Assembly: GCA_039105265.1 (NCBI GenBank) | Contig: JAPFFF010000004.1 | Location: forward strand, 4,836,001-4,900,000 | DNA length: 64,000 nt | Reading direction: 5' to 3' | Origin: Tritrichomonas musculus | Lineage: Eukaryota > Parabasalia > Tritrichomonadida > Tritrichomonadidae | In this document: positions 62,441 through 64,000 of the stretch, piece after piece | Layout: every line of letters starts with the position of its first letter | Numbering within the stretch: the stretch's first letter is position 1 | Notes under the pieces: model-generated | Database searches by the model: none | Told to the model about the DNA's origin: nothing | The model's input: only the letters and a program-made list of their open reading frames with translations | Made by a program: the position numbers and the translations under genes

Positions 62441-63463
62441 GAAATCATAAATGATTTTTCTTTTTCTGGAGCAATGATTTCAATAATACCATCAATATAT
62501 TTGTCACAATGTCATGAAAATCCTATGACAAGAGGATATAAAGGTAAAAATGTCAAAAATAAAAAAATGGATTTCTGTTACACTAACTTAAATGCAAACT
62601 TTTTTAAATCCAGTTTTCAAAATATATAAGAACAAATCAAAATATTATTTCAAAATTTACATTCAATTCAAACAGGTGATTTTAATAGATTACAGTTAAC
62701 GAGACAAAAGAAACAAAAATAAATTCAGCACCAAAAGTGAAATGTTATAATGAAAAAGGTAGTGTATTTCCAGGGCCACCAAAAACAACTAAATCATTAA
62801 ATCATCATGATTCACTTAATTATTCTATGGTTGTCAGGAGTAATAACATTTAATAAGTATTTATTGATTATTTTTGATTGTTGGTCGACAACATTTGAAA
62901 GCTTATTAATATGTTCTTCAAGTATTTTTTTATTTTTTTTTTGTTCAATTGATTTATTAATTCATTGAGTTTATTAAATGATTCTTTTATTATGATATAT
63001 CTGCTTTGATGTTGTCGTTTTCAAGTGATTTAATGATCAAATTCCCAAATTTCTTCAAATAATGTCTCGGTTCATTCGTTTACAGTCTGCGTAATATCTT
63101 AACATTTCCTCTCAAAAAGTTAATCATCGATGAATTGATCGATTTCAAGAAGTTGACCTTTATCAGTTTCAATGTCTTCGTCATCAAATAAAGATTTCAT
63201 TTCTAGATAGTAAAAATAAAATAAGCTTGATTTTGTATCTTCTAAATCAGATTCCATTACCAATGTTTCATGCGCTTTTTGAAAATCATCTCTTGATTTC
63301 TCTAAAATAAGTAACATCGAGCCCCAGGAGCCTTCAAAAAGCTCCAATCACCTCGTTCATCCTAAAAGTTCATAACAAAATAATTCTAAACTAAAAATTT
63401 TATTGTCTCGTTATCAACATTATTTGAGTACAAAAAAATGAATCTATTTTTTTTTAGTTGTAT
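62441..63463. other. Decayed sequence on both strands
   Basis: Coding-like fragments without an intact gene. A plus-strand piece near 62735-62850 reads KCYNEKGSVFPGPPKTTKSL and ends in a stop; a minus-strand 75-codon frame at 63120-63347 (MELFEGSWGSMLLILEKSRD ...) is acidic and helical. Neither is recognised; both look like parts of dead genes. Confidence 0.35.
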
Positions 63464-63834
63464 ATAAACTAAGTTTTTTAATTTGTCCCTTCTTATCGTC
63501 CTCTCAAATTTGAATAAAGCTAAATATTTTTTTTAAGTTATAATGGCATGATTACTTTCATTCATCTCAGGTTGAGGCTCCCGTTATTACCTTAACCAAT
63601 TGGGCTTAGCCCTCAAAGACTCCCAAAGCTATTTAAAATGCTTTTTTCCTGAATAAATAACTTTTTTATATTCTTTTTTTTTATTTTCATCTTCTCAAAA
63701 TTGAAAGATATGGTATTTTTAATAAAATAATTTGTCCCTACTTATCGTTCTACTTTCTGAAGACTCATAGAAAATTTGAATTAAAACTCTCAATTTTTTT
63801 GTGAATAAGGTAATAATTAAAAAACTTAGTTTAT
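63464..63834. mobile_element. MITE candidate with 20-bp inverted ends
   Basis: Perfect 20-bp inverted repeats, ATAAACTAAGTTTTTTAATT at 63464-63483 and its complement at 63815-63834, enclose 330 bp. Inside, the motif TTTGTCCC[TA]..CTTATCGT occurs twice as a direct repeat (about 63482 and 63731). Flanking TA dinucleotides could be a Tc1/mariner-type duplication, but in this AT-rich context that is weak. No coding region. Confidence 0.6.
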
Positions 63835-64000
63835 GAATGGCATGATTTTTTAACGTCACTCAAGTCCATTGAAAAAAACACTCCCATTCATTGAATCGAG
63901 CAGTTGTTTTATGCCCAAGATCTAAAAAAAAAAGTAATGTTTTACCAGTCACTCAATCTAGCTGAATATTTTTTTTTATTTTGAAGTCATTTTATTTACA
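63835..64000. other. Window end, AT-rich
   Basis: No feature seen in the last 166 bases. Confidence 0.4.

Noticed and set aside
1-64000. CRISPR arrays, rRNA genes, bacterial-type operons or riboswitches
   Set aside because: No regularly spaced direct repeats, no rRNA-like conserved blocks and no polycistronic spacing; the gene content is eukaryotic.

Overview
The window looks like a piece of a parabasalid (trichomonad) genome, most like Tritrichomonas. The reasons are the very AT-rich long spacers, host genes that are single uninterrupted exons, and gene content of Rab GTPases, a TKL-style kinase with low-complexity tail, a C2/YPPQG protein and an ALK-type Gly-rich protein. A Tvmar-like mariner, Maverick/Polinton remains, MULE and hAT debris also fit. 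The exact species is inferred, not proven.

Layout. 0.6-7.8 kb: two tandem SAPS-like (PP6 regulatory subunit type) paralogues, then an RRM-like/LRR/PP2C phosphatase. 7.8-21 kb: a mobile-element harbour. It holds a 409-bp MULE-like MITE, two inverted hAT-like MITEs with perfect 8-bp target duplications, a 2.1-kb hAT-like element with a second long-TIR transposon nested in it, a hAT transposase relic, a broken Maverick/Polinton, an ankyrin gene stump, and a 47-codon small gene missed by length filters. 21-30 kb: a kinase-C2 protein with coding repeats, a Rab, and a cytosolic-carboxypeptidase-like protein that lacks key catalytic residues. 31-33 kb: an intact-looking mariner of 1283 bp inside decayed coding sequence. 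34-45 kb: Gly-rich protein, a second Rab, a MULE-like MITE with 9-bp target duplication, C2/YPPQG protein, SCAMP, a SUN-like secretory protein, GNAT acetyltransferase. 47-60.6 kb: mostly minus-strand housekeeping genes (TRIP12/UPL3-type HECT ligase, two helical-repeat paralogues, proteasome beta5, a P-loop-less GTPase-fold protein), then plus-strand SHIPPO-repeat and dihydrouridine synthase genes. 60.7-64 kb: a second copy of the first MULE-like MITE, a decayed MULE transposase, and other decayed sequence.

Common themes. Several genes concern signalling by reversible phosphorylation (SAPS pair, PP2C, kinase), membrane traffic (two Rabs, SCAMP, C2 proteins), ubiquitin/proteasome turnover (HECT, beta5) and the cytoskeleton (SHIPPO, carboxypeptidase-like). 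There is no operon structure; each gene has its own AT-rich spacer. No tRNA, rRNA or CRISPR was found. All family calls are from reading motifs by eye; no database search was run.
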